Below, piece by piece: positions 18,131 to 26,412 of a stretch of DNA of 64,000 nucleotides. The stretch's first letter is position 1. Every line of letters starts with the position of its first letter. A program made the position numbers and the translations under genes. This DNA is from Hyphomonadaceae bacterium (GTDB taxonomy: Bacteria; Pseudomonadota; Alphaproteobacteria; Caulobacterales; Aquidulcibacteraceae). The notes beneath the pieces were generated by a model that searched no databases, had not been told where the DNA came from, and saw nothing but the letters and a program-made list of their open reading frames with translations. The stretch spans positions 33,959-97,958 of the forward strand of contig JAKFWO010000026.1 in NCBI GenBank assembly GCA_021731815.1, written 5' to 3'.

Positions 18131-18728
18131 GCGTGGCTTTCCTTCGCAGAAACAATCGCCGCGATCCGATGCGCAGCCGCCAGAAGATCAGCCCCGCCAC
18201 AAGACCCCCAAGGATATATTCAGGGATTGCCACCGGGAGATTGCCGAACCCGGAAAGACCAAATCCGCCGCGATCCATCGCGTAAAAGGCCAGCAGGCAG
18301 ACGAATCCGGCAGCCCCTCCCGCGAGCCCATAGAGTGCGGCACCGAAAGCACCCGCAAGACGGACAGGGATCCGGCTGACCAGCGCATGAACCGGCAGGC
18401 CGATCACGAACATGACCGGTGGTCCCACGACCAGTCCGATCAGCGTCACGATCAGCGCCCCGGCCAGGAAACCGCCAAGGAGCACCAGGACGCCGGTCCC
18501 ATCCCGATTCCCGCCAATACCCTCTGCCCAGACCAACAGATAGGCGGCCCAAAACCCGGCGATCGGTGCCAGGAGAAAGGCCGGCAGAATGCGCGCCCGG
18601 TCGCGACGCCATGCGCTATCGTCAGTGCCGCGATCCTCTGCGGTCGGGTCCTTCCTGCCCGGTCTTCCGAGGGCCCGGTCTTCCGTGGGCCCGGTCTTCC
18701 GATGGCCCATTTCACCCGTTCCAGCCAT
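18123..18728 (-). CDS. Hypothetical four-helix membrane protein
   Basis: About 201 residues if started at ATG 18728; ATG 18710 is equally possible and no strong ribosome site decides. A polar N-terminus of about 45 residues is partly written by three 16-bp repeats. Hydrophobic segments follow: [60 protein letters not shown] and [18 protein letters not shown]. No known family is recognised. It overlaps the end of thrB by 17 bp and the start of rnhA by 8 bp, so it is part of a tight thrB-orf-rnhA group. Confidence 0.65.
   Translation of the reverse strand: MAGTGEMGHRKTGPTEDRALGRPGRKDPTAEDRGTDDSAWRRDRARILPAFLLAPIAGFWAAYLLVWAEGIGGNRDGTGVLVLLGGFLAGALIVTLIGLVVGPPVMFVIGLPVHALVSRIPVRLAGAFGAALYGLAGGAAGFVCLLAFYAMDRGGFGLSGFGNLPVAIPEYILGGLVAGLIFWRLRIGSRRLFLRRKATHG
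18661..18708 (-). repeat. 16-bp tandem repeat, three copies, inside a coding N-terminus
   Basis: GGTCTTCCG(A/T)(G/T)GGCCC is repeated at 18661-18676, 18677-18692 and 18693-18708. Because 16 is not divisible by three, each copy is read in a different frame, and gain or loss of one unit would shift the reading frame of the membrane protein gene. Confidence 0.9.
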
Positions 18729-19728
18729 AGTCAGGGATCCCATTTGCATCCGCCGGCCCGGACCCGACCCCCCGCGCGATGGCGAGATGGCAAGCCAGTT
18801 TCCGGGCATATTCGCCGGGGTCCTTTTCACGCACCAAAGCCCCCTGTGATTCCTGCCAATCCATGAGCCGGGTCAGGAAAAAGCGCAAGGCGGCACCCGC
18901 GGCGAGCAGCGGAAAGGCCGCGCATTCCGCGGGCAGCAGCGGCCGCACGCGGTGATAGGCCGCAAGCAGGGCCGCGCTCATCGACCGGTCCGGTTTCCCG
19001 GATGCATCCATCGCCCAGGCATTGAGCGCGATCGCCAGATCATAAGCGAGGAAATCATTGCATGCGAAATAGAAATCGATGGCACCGGCAAAAGTGTTGT
19101 TGAGAAAAAACACATTGTCGGGGAAAAAATCGGCATGGATCGGCCCTGCCGGCAAGCAAGTCGGCCAATGCGCCAACAGCGCCAGCGCGCGGTCGAGTAT
19201 TTCCGCCCAGCCGGGATCCAGTACCGATGCCTTGGACCGCAATCGGGTTCCCATCTCCCGCCAGGCCATGGGGCCGAGTGCATTCGCCCGCTTCAGCGGA
19301 TAATCCGCCGCCGCGAGGTGAAATTCCGCCAGCGCCCGGCCTGCTTCGGCGGCCTCGACCACATTCGGCCGCGCGACCGACAACCCGGGCAGGAAAGTGA
19401 TGAGGGCAGCAGGCTTACCGTGAATCGCGCCGGTCAGCGCGCCGTCGCGTGCGGCCACGGGTTCGGCGCAGCGAAATCCCTTGGCCGCGACATGGCGCAT
19501 CAGCCCCAGAAACCAGGGCAGATCGGCCGGGTCCACGCGCTTTTCGTACAGGGTGAGGATGAATCGCTGACGCGAAACCGGAATCGCGGTTTCATCGAAG
19601 GTCTCAACGTAGAAATTGGAATTCTCTACCCCTTCCGCGATGCCCTTGAAGGAGGTGGCGCGGCCGACATCGTAATGGCGGAGAAATTCGCGGACATCGT
19701 CAGCGCCAATCGGAGTGTAAACCGCCAT
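18712..19728 (-). CDS. thrB: Homoserine kinase (aminoglycoside phosphotransferase fold)
   Basis: 338 residues from ATG 19728 (MAVYTPIGADDVREFLRHYD), the usual start of alphaproteobacterial ThrB. ATP-site residues are in GIAEGVENSNFYVET and in the kinase core; the catalytic loop is PIHADFFPDNVFF and the metal-binding Asp is in GAIDFYFACNDFLAYDLAIA. It phosphorylates homoserine in threonine synthesis. It is the fructosamine-kinase/APH type, not the GHMP type of E. coli. The end overlaps the next gene. Confidence 0.93.
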   Translation of the reverse strand: MAVYTPIGADDVREFLRHYDVGRATSFKGIAEGVENSNFYVETFDETAIPVSRQRFILTLYEKRVDPADLPWFLGLMRHVAAKGFRCAEPVAARDGALTGAIHGKPAALITFLPGLSVARPNVVEAAEAGRALAEFHLAAADYPLKRANALGPMAWREMGTRLRSKASVLDPGWAEILDRALALLAHWPTCLPAGPIHADFFPDNVFFLNNTFAGAIDFYFACNDFLAYDLAIALNAWAMDASGKPDRSMSAALLAAYHRVRPLLPAECAAFPLLAAGAALRFFLTRLMDWQESQGALVREKDPGEYARKLACHLAIARGVGSGPADANGIPDYGWNG

Positions 19729-19760
19729 AGGATCAGTTTCCAGGCCCCGAAAAGACCCCC

Positions 19761-21104
19761 TCACCCCGCCCGCGGCACGGAATTTTGGGCTAGTGCGCCC
19801 AGCCCCTTCGGGAGTAATGTCCAGAAGCGGGGGTCGGCAGCGTTCTGGCGACCGGCGCGCGCCCCGGCCTCAGGCCCCGTTCCGTAAAACAAATCGGCTC
19901 GCAAGGGGCCTCGGCGAATGGCACCGCCCGTGTCCTGGGCGACCACCAGCACATTCAGCGGCTGTTCGCCGCCACCCTCTTTGGGTCCGCGCGCGGAAAT
20001 GAACAGGACCGTGCCATAGGGATGGAAGGCCGGATCGACCGCCGCACTGCCCATCGCTGTCAGTGGCACTCCTTGCGCACCCCGTGGCCCCAGCATTGGT
20101 TCGGTTACCGGCTCGAGGTCGAAAAAAATCACCGAAGGGTCGGTGTTGAGGATTTCGCGCACCAATGCGGGGGGGGAGCGGTCCATCCAGGCGCGAACGC
20201 CCGCAAAGGTCAGCTCGCCCGCCGCCACCAGCCCGCGATCGCGCAAGGCGATGAAGATCGAATTCCATTTGCGCCCATTGGGTGCCGAATAGGCGGCGCG
20301 CGACTGCGATCCATCCGGAAACATCAATCGGCCCGAGCCCTGGACCTGCAAATCATAGAGATCGGCCGGATGCGTATAAGCGATGGCGCGCAGCTCCCCG
20401 GGCAGGGCCGCGCGCTCGGGATAGGGCGCGACCGTCTGGCCCGTGACGCGGCCCCACAAGGTTCCGCGCAAATTCGTGTCCGGCCCGCTACCCAAAGCGC
20501 GGGCGAATTCTGACAGGTCGATACGCAGCAAATCCGCGGGCCGCGCGAGGATCGGCTCGGGAAAACCGGGCTCCGGAAATCGGCGGGCGGCGAAAACCGG
20601 CTCGTAATAGCCGGTGAGCTTTGCCTGCCCTCCCGTGCTTTCGACCGAGAAGACGTTGAAATTCTGCTCGAAAAAGCGGCGCGCCCCGGCCGGATCGGCA
20701 GAATCTGCCGCCGCGCAGGCCGGCAGCCAATCGGCGATAATCCCGCCATAAGGTGCATTCGCACCGAGCTTCGCATTGGGATCCCGCGCCCGCAGGCGCT
20801 GGCATGAGCGCTGAAACGCCCCAAGCGTGCGCGCCGCATCCGCCGATTGCCAGTCCGGCAGGTCATCGAAACGGGCAGCGCGCAAAGCGAAAGTGGGGCC
20901 CGAGGGAATCGCGGCGGGGGGAATGGGTGGCACCGGCGGGCTGACGCTCTGGGGTATCACGGGCGGCGTGACGGGTGCCGGCGTTTCGATGGTCTCGCAT
21001 GATGCGAGCAGGAACCCCGCCGCGACGATGGCGAGACCGGCACACAAAGGCCGCCGGATTCCCCGCGCCGATGGGGCTCTGTGATCCCGCTGTGCCTGTG
21101 TCAT
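19761..21104 (-). CDS. mltA: Membrane-bound lytic murein transglycosylase A
   Basis: 447 residues from ATG 21104, with ribosome site AAGGAGAAG. The N-terminus is a lipoprotein signal with lipobox LLASC (CAGLAIVAAGFLLASC). A proline-rich linker is followed by the MltA domain (KLTGYYEPVFAARRFP; GSGRLMFPDGSQSRAAYSAP) and the C-terminal 3D domain with the catalytic Asp region (VVAQDTGGAIRRGPLRADLF then GTGPEAGARAGRQ). It cleaves peptidoglycan glycan strands at the outer membrane. The 345 bp upstream hold two inverted repeats. Confidence 0.95.
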   Translation of the reverse strand: MTQAQRDHRAPSARGIRRPLCAGLAIVAAGFLLASCETIETPAPVTPPVIPQSVSPPVPPIPPAAIPSGPTFALRAARFDDLPDWQSADAARTLGAFQRSCQRLRARDPNAKLGANAPYGGIIADWLPACAAADSADPAGARRFFEQNFNVFSVESTGGQAKLTGYYEPVFAARRFPEPGFPEPILARPADLLRIDLSEFARALGSGPDTNLRGTLWGRVTGQTVAPYPERAALPGELRAIAYTHPADLYDLQVQGSGRLMFPDGSQSRAAYSAPNGRKWNSIFIALRDRGLVAAGELTFAGVRAWMDRSPPALVREILNTDPSVIFFDLEPVTEPMLGPRGAQGVPLTAMGSAAVDPAFHPYGTVLFISARGPKEGGGEQPLNVLVVAQDTGGAIRRGPLRADLFYGTGPEAGARAGRQNAADPRFWTLLPKGLGALAQNSVPRAG

Positions 21105-21170
21105 TCGAATCTTCTCCTTGCACGGGCTTTCTTCGGAGGCTGTACCTGCTTGGTCACACGAAGATCTAGC

Positions 21171-21200
21171 GCAGAAATATTCCTGTGGGAATATTTTGCG
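21171..21200. promoter_or_regulatory. AT-rich inverted repeat upstream of mltA
   Basis: A perfect 9-bp inverted repeat (AAATATTCC at 21175-21183 and GGAATATTT at 21188-21196 around TGTG) extends almost perfectly to CGCA...TTGCG. It sits 71-100 bp upstream of the mltA start and is AT-rich in a GC-rich surrounding. It could be an operator or a hairpin in the 5' leader. No regulator can be named. Confidence 0.5.
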
Positions 21201-21347
21201 AGGCGCGACGATCATGGCGATGCCCTTGTCGTTGGCTTTCCGCACCGGTGCTTCCGGGAACGGGATTTGTCCCGCGCGTCCGGCTTCCCCGGCGGGTGCA
21301 GGACTGAAGTATTTTAAGCCCCTGAACAGTGCCCCCCCTTAACGGCG

Positions 21348-21384
21348 AACGCCCGACCGAACCGGAATGGTTCGATCGGGCGTT
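21348..21384 (-). terminator. Hairpin terminator of the TonB-dependent receptor gene
   Basis: Arms AACGCCCGACCGAACC (21348-21363) and GGTTCGATCGGGCGTT (21369-21384) pair with one mismatch over 16 bp around a 5-base loop. It lies about 66 bp beyond the receptor stop codon in the direction of transcription. There is no strong U-tract, so it may be a transcript-stabilising hairpin rather than a classical terminator. Confidence 0.7.
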
Positions 21385-21449
21385 GCACGGGTTCCTGAAT
21401 TCCGGAAGCGTTTCCTCAATCGAACATCTTGTTTCGATCGGTAAAACGA

Positions 21450-24400
21450 TCAGAACGCTGCTTTCAGGCGGACATAGGCCAGACGTCCGCGCGGGTCGGC
21501 CGTGCGGGGGTCGTAACCACCGCTGACAAACACTTCCGGCGGTTCGTTATTGGTGAGGTTGATCGCCCCGACCGAGAATGTGGTCGAACGTGTCCCGAAC
21601 AACCCGCCTTCAAAGGTGTAGCTATATTGCAGGTCGAAAGTGGTGTGGCTGCTGATGCGGAAATTATCCACGCCGGTCGGGCAGGCCCGCGTGATCACAT
21701 TGGCCGGGGTAAAATTGGCGCAGGTGGCGTCGTCGTCATAGCCATTGGTGTAGCGAATGAAACCCGCCACCGCGTGACCGCCCAGCGACCAGCCGACATT
21801 GATATTGCCGCGCAAATCGATGATCGGATCGGCGAAGGTCAGCGAATTTCGGCTGTTGACTGCGCTGAACCGCACGCCATTGGCATCGGGGATTTCGTAA
21901 TTGAGGACATAGGTACCGTCGAAACCAACCTTGAACGCGCCCAGATTCTCGGAAACGAAAGTATATTCGCCAGAGAAATCAAGCCCGCTGGTGTCGATGA
22001 ATCCCTCATTGGTATAGACCGTGGTCACCGTCTGCAAGGCACCGGTAAAGGCATTGCGGGTGACCGAAGTGCCGGGTGGCAAGGTCTGGCCGGCCAAAGT
22101 CAACGCCACCACCTGATCTGCGTCAAATTCGGTGATCACATTGGTGAAGCTGAAATTGTAATAATCGAGGTTGAATTTCAGCCTCTTGATCGGCTCGGCC
22201 GAGAAGCCGACATTGAAGGCCCGGCTGTCTTCGTTCCCGAGTGTTTGCGAACCATTGGTGCGGATCGGGATGAAGGGCGCGCCGCGTGTCGCGGGATTGG
22301 GATCGACGACCGAATTGAGCGAGGTCTGGTTGCCGAAATTCTGGAACAAGGACGGAGCCCGGAAGGACGTGCCCCAGGATCCGCGGAAGCTCAGCCAATC
22401 CGTGGTGCGGTAGATGAGCGAGACCTTGGGATCGACCGTCGACCCCGATGCCCCGCCATAGCCCTCATAACGGACGGCGGCGGACAGATCGATGCGGCTG
22501 GTGATCGGAACGGCGATTTCGCCAAATACCGCCACCACATCGCGATTGGAGTCGAAATCGGCTGTCGGTTCGGTTGCAAACAGGAAATTGCCGCGATTGG
22601 TGTTGTCGTCATAATCCTGCGACAGGCGCTCGTCGCGATATTGGAAGCCGAGAGCCACCCCGACCTTGCCGGCCGGCAGGTCGAACAGATCGCCGGTGAC
22701 CACCGCATCGACCACGGTCAGATCGGTTTCCGCCGAAAAAGTGATCTCACCGGTGATGAAATCCAGCACCTCGCGCGAATTGGCGACCGGGATCTGGATC
22801 ACGGCACCACCGGGCGTTGTGAAAGGCACGGTCGCGCCGGGGGCCCCGACGATCCCCGAACCGAAGGGATTATAGAACAGACAGCCATTCTGGCCGGGCG
22901 TATTGGCGGTGACATTGCAATTGAACCCGCCAAGACCGCTCAATGCGAGAAAGGTCTCATTGGCCAGACCATCCGACACGCCGTCCAGCCGATAATCATT
23001 GGCCGCGCGGCTATAGGAAAGATCGAAGCTCCAGCTTTCGTTGAAATTGCCCTTGAGGCCCGCGACCACCCGGAACGTATCCGAGCTGATATTGGAATCA
23101 TTGGGCGAGTCGGTGAAGAAATTGTCGATCTGCCCGGACCCGGGCGAACGGGTGATCAAGGCCGGAATAGCCTGGCCGAAGGTGTTGAAGGGATTGGTGC
23201 CGGCGATCGAGAAGGGCGTCACCACCGGGAAGTTGGAATTGCCGCGCAGATTGCGGTTCCGCGCATAGCCGAATTCGCCGTAAAAAGTGAGGTTCTCGTT
23301 GAATTCGTGCTCGACCGTCGTGAAGGCCTGGATCCGCGTGGTGCGCGGGATGACATTGAAAGTCGGCCCGAAATCATAGGAACAGGCCCCGAGCGGCGGA
23401 ACCGGCGTCGATCCGGCCAGGGGTTGCCCCGGAATCAAGCTGATGAGATCGCTCCGTGCCGCGGCTGCCTGACAGGCCGGGTCCGGCACGAAAGGCGAGC
23501 CGAAAGCGGCATTTCCGCCCAAAAACGCTGATAATTGCGCGCCGCCGACGGCCCCGAGGGTCGCACCCAAAGCCTGTTGCTGGGCGAGGGTGAGCGAGGT
23601 GGCGGTCCCCGTAAACCCGAACGGTGCCAAAGCCACCGGAAGGGCCCCGGCCAATACCAGATTGGTCAGGCCGTCGGCCGCGCCCAAGGGGTCGGCCCCG
23701 CCAGTCACCGCGACCGGCGAAAAGCCCGCGAAAGTACCCACAAGAAATTGCGGCAAGGTCGCGACGGTCGCGGCCCCGAGGGCCGGGATCAGGGCGGCGG
23801 AAGGCAATACCGGCAGCACGCGGTTTGCGGTCGGCAAGGCCAGATTGATCGGCACACCACCCGGACCGGGGATCGAGAAATTGAACAATGCGACATTCTG
23901 GTTATATGCCGCCTGATATTGCGCGAACAGGGCCGGATTATTGGCGGCAAAAGTGGCATTGGCCGAGGGCAGGACGAGATTGCCCGGCGCGGCCGTTTGC
24001 CGCGATTCCTGGAGGAAGAAGGGCGCATCGGCAAAGCGACCGCGCAGATCGCGCTCGCGCGTGGTCAGCGCGGTGCGGTCAAGATAATTGAACGCGGCAA
24101 GAATTTTCGTGCGATCGCCCCTGGAACCGAACAATGCCCCGATCTGGGTGTCGGAGGCATCGAAATTGGCGGTCCGGAACTCGCCCTGCACTTCAAACCC
24201 GTCGAAATTCTTGCGGGTGATGAAATTGGCGACACCTGCGACAGCATCCGAGCCGTAAAGCGAGGCCGCGCCGTCTTTCAGGATTTCGAGGCGGTCGATG
24301 GCGATGGTGGGTACAAGGCTCGCAGTATCGACAAAGGTCAGTCCGGTATCGGTCTGGGCGGCCGAGGAGACCTGCCGGCGACCGTTGAGCAGCACGAGGG

Positions 24401-24755
24401 TCGATTGCACGCCAAGCCCGCGGAGATTGATATTCTCCGTGCCGGTGGTGAGGTTCTGGGTAAACGCATCGGGATTGTTTTGCGCGCCCTGATTGGTGGG
24501 CAGCGTGAAGGTAAGGTCCGCGATCTGGTTCGCGCCGATGTCAGCAAGGCTTTCCGAGCCGATGACCGTGATGGGAGATGGCTGATCGAGCTGCGATTTC
24601 CGCCGGATGAATGAACCGGTGACGACGATCTCTTCGGTGGCCTCCGGTTCGACCTGATCGGCCGGGGCTTCCTGCGCCCAGGCGCTCGCCGAAACGAATG
24701 TAAAGAAAGAGGCACCCAACAGCAGGGCGCGCTTCACCGGATGGGCGAAGGTCAT
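21450..24755 (-). CDS. TonB-dependent outer-membrane receptor with a large hydrophobic insertion
   Basis: 1101 residues from ATG 24755, ribosome site GGGGAGAAAAG. Signal peptide (ALLLGASFFTFVSASAWA), TonB-box region and plug domain (EEIVVTGSFIRRKSQLDQPS; LRGLGVQSTLVLLNGRRQV; IEILKDGAASLYGSDAVAGV is close to the DNA reading), then the 22-strand barrel ending in RGRLAYVRLKAAF with the terminal Phe. Unlike typical 750-1000-residue receptors it has an Ala/Leu/Pro/Gly-rich block at about residues 263-420 and three cysteine pairs in presumed extracellular loops. The ligand is unknown; no siderophore, B12 or sugar gene is next to it. Confidence 0.93.
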   Translation of the reverse strand: MTFAHPVKRALLLGASFFTFVSASAWAQEAPADQVEPEATEEIVVTGSFIRRKSQLDQPSPITVIGSESLADIGANQIADLTFTLPTNQGAQNNPDAFTQNLTTGTENINLRGLGVQSTLVLLNGRRQVSSAAQTDTGLTFVDTASLVPTIAIDRLEILKDGAASLYGSDAVAGVANFITRKNFDGFEVQGEFRTANFDASDTQIGALFGSRGDRTKILAAFNYLDRTALTTRERDLRGRFADAPFFLQESRQTAAPGNLVLPSANATFAANNPALFAQYQAAYNQNVALFNFSIPGPGGVPINLALPTANRVLPVLPSAALIPALGAATVATLPQFLVGTFAGFSPVAVTGGADPLGAADGLTNLVLAGALPVALAPFGFTGTATSLTLAQQQALGATLGAVGGAQLSAFLGGNAAFGSPFVPDPACQAAAARSDLISLIPGQPLAGSTPVPPLGACSYDFGPTFNVIPRTTRIQAFTTVEHEFNENLTFYGEFGYARNRNLRGNSNFPVVTPFSIAGTNPFNTFGQAIPALITRSPGSGQIDNFFTDSPNDSNISSDTFRVVAGLKGNFNESWSFDLSYSRAANDYRLDGVSDGLANETFLALSGLGGFNCNVTANTPGQNGCLFYNPFGSGIVGAPGATVPFTTPGGAVIQIPVANSREVLDFITGEITFSAETDLTVVDAVVTGDLFDLPAGKVGVALGFQYRDERLSQDYDDNTNRGNFLFATEPTADFDSNRDVVAVFGEIAVPITSRIDLSAAVRYEGYGGASGSTVDPKVSLIYRTTDWLSFRGSWGTSFRAPSLFQNFGNQTSLNSVVDPNPATRGAPFIPIRTNGSQTLGNEDSRAFNVGFSAEPIKRLKFNLDYYNFSFTNVITEFDADQVVALTLAGQTLPPGTSVTRNAFTGALQTVTTVYTNEGFIDTSGLDFSGEYTFVSENLGAFKVGFDGTYVLNYEIPDANGVRFSAVNSRNSLTFADPIIDLRGNINVGWSLGGHAVAGFIRYTNGYDDDATCANFTPANVITRACPTGVDNFRISSHTTFDLQYSYTFEGGLFGTRSTTFSVGAINLTNNEPPEVFVSGGYDPRTADPRGRLAYVRLKAAF

Positions 24756-25185
24756 TGCTTTTCTCCCCTGAACCCCGGCCGAAATGGGCGGGGCGTGCAA
24801 TCATCGCGTCTCTCTGCCGGTCGGATGGTTAATCACCGTCGGTGCGGACGCTTCCGGAGGCATAATGGACTCAAGAAAAGGTCATCTGTCAATGGCGAAG
24901 AATGACGAAATAGTGAGGCGGCCTGCGGTCAAGGGGAGATCGTGTCCCGGCTGCACCAGAGGATGGCCAGAGGCCGGGCAATTCCGGTGACAGGATGCCG
25001 GACATGTTTTGCATCCGGTCCGAAACTGCAAATTTCTGAACGAGACGTTTTTCCTGCCGAATGATTCCATTCGATGGGAAAAAGCTCTAGAAGAGACGCA
25101 CGGCATTCAGTTTCCGACCGGGGCCGGGTATTGAAACAATAGCCCGTACTGCGGGGCCAGGTTCGACCGTGAAGGAATTCTGGGG
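24756..25185. other. 430-bp divergent intergenic region between the receptor and lptG
   Basis: This stretch separates the divergently transcribed TonB receptor and LptG-like genes and must contain both promoters. Apart from the candidate promoter at 24862-24892 and a short inverted repeat (CGAATG at 25058-25063, CATTCG at 25068-25073), I see no gene, RNA or mobile element. Small open frames here lack ribosome sites and family resemblance. Confidence 0.5.
24862..24892 (-). promoter_or_regulatory. Possible sigma-70-type promoter of the receptor gene
   Basis: On the minus strand TTGACA (complement of 24887-24892) is followed by TCCATTAT (complement of 24862-24869). The spacer is 17 bp to TCCATT or 19 bp to CATTAT, so one element is suboptimal. 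It lies about 107 bp upstream of the receptor ATG. No -10 match is strong. Confidence 0.3.
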
Positions 25186-26298
25186 ATGTTTCTTGCTTCG
25201 ACGCTTGGCCGTTATCTGATTGCACAGGTCTGTATCGGCCTGGCCATCGCGGCCGCCGCCATCGTCGGTGCAATCGTTCTCATCGACAGTGTGGAACAGG
25301 CGCGCGTCTTTGACGGAGAAATTTCGGCGCTGACTGCGTTCGGATTTTCGCTCTTGCGCTTGCCGGGCCTGATCGTGCAGACGGCCCCATTCATCGTGCT
25401 GTTTGGCGCGATTTTAGCCTATTCCGGCATCTCGCGGCGCGTCGAACTGCCGGTGATCCGGGCGTCGGGTATCTCTGCCTGGCAATTCCTCTCGCCGATC
25501 GTCTTGCTTGCCGGAGTGCTGGGCGTAATTGCAATGCTCGCTTTGGATCCGCTTTCAGTGGTCGCGAGCGAGAGATTTCTCGCGCTCAAAACCGCGGTCC
25601 TCGCCAAAAAGCCGGGCGGTCGTTCGATCGAGCCGGCCGGAATCTGGCTCCGACAGGGCGACAGCGTTAGTCAGATCGTAATTCATGGCGCCGAAGCGCA
25701 TCCCGAAACCCTGACCCTTACGAATGTCCGTATGTTCGTTTACGAAAACCGGGCAGCTCCGGGTGCGGTGCCGGAATTCAAATTCGACCGACGCTTCGAC
25801 GCGGCCGAAGCCGAACTCGGGCGCGGATTCTGGGAATTACGCGATGTCGTGGAGAATACGCCACCGCTTCCACCGGTCAAAAGGCCCCGGTTATCCATTC
25901 CTTCCGGGCTGCAACCAAACGCTATTCGTGACACCGTTCTCGATGCCAGCCGGGTTTCATTATTCGCGCTGCCTGGTCTGATCGCCGAGACCGAGCGGCT
26001 CGGTTATACTGCCGACCGTTACAGGCTCAAATTCTATGGGCTTCTGTCGCAGCCAATTCTGCTCGTGGCGATGGGCGTGTTGGGGGGATTGTTTTCACTG
26101 CGTTCCACGCGCCAGGGTGGTGTGGCGCGATTGATCGGAATCGGTGTGCTCACCGGATTCATGACTTATTCCCTCGGAAATTTCGCCGTGGCCATGGCCT
26201 TGTCCAATTCCGCGCCTCCGTTCATCGCGGCTTTTTCACCCCCGCTCACCGCCTTGTTCGCAGCCCTGGCCATGGTCGCGATCCTCGAAGACGGATAA
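25186..26298 (+). CDS. lptG: LptF/LptG-family permease, probably LptG
   Basis: 370 residues from ATG 25186. YjgP/YjgQ family layout: two N-terminal membrane helices (LAIAAAAIVGAIVLIDSVEQ; a second near residues 60-85), a periplasmic beta-jellyroll domain (about 115-260), and three to four C-terminal helices (LSQPILLVAMGVLGGLFSLR). LptF and LptG form the inner-membrane part of the LPS export ABC transporter with LptB. The motif LIDSVEQ and the order of helices fit LptG better than LptF. It stands alone; the partner is not in this window. Confidence 0.8.
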   Translation: MFLASTLGRYLIAQVCIGLAIAAAAIVGAIVLIDSVEQARVFDGEISALTAFGFSLLRLPGLIVQTAPFIVLFGAILAYSGISRRVELPVIRASGISAWQFLSPIVLLAGVLGVIAMLALDPLSVVASERFLALKTAVLAKKPGGRSIEPAGIWLRQGDSVSQIVIHGAEAHPETLTLTNVRMFVYENRAAPGAVPEFKFDRRFDAAEAELGRGFWELRDVVENTPPLPPVKRPRLSIPSGLQPNAIRDTVLDASRVSLFALPGLIAETERLGYTADRYRLKFYGLLSQPILLVAMGVLGGLFSLRSTRQGGVARLIGIGVLTGFMTYSLGNFAVAMALSNSAPPFIAAFSPPLTALFAALAMVAILEDG

Positions 26299-26412
26299 AG
26301 CGGCGTCCGCTTTCGGCTTTTCCGCCCGGTCGTCCCATCATTGCGCCCTGGCACTTGCCCTGCGCTCCGAAAATTGCGCGAATAATCTCCGCTTTCCTGT
26401 TATCCGAGGCCC

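Noticed and set aside
21429..23531. A 700-residue open frame on the plus strand opposite the TonB receptor
   Set aside because: High-GC antisense shadow of a real gene: no ribosome site, no domain, composition unlike a protein, and the receptor on the other strand is clear.
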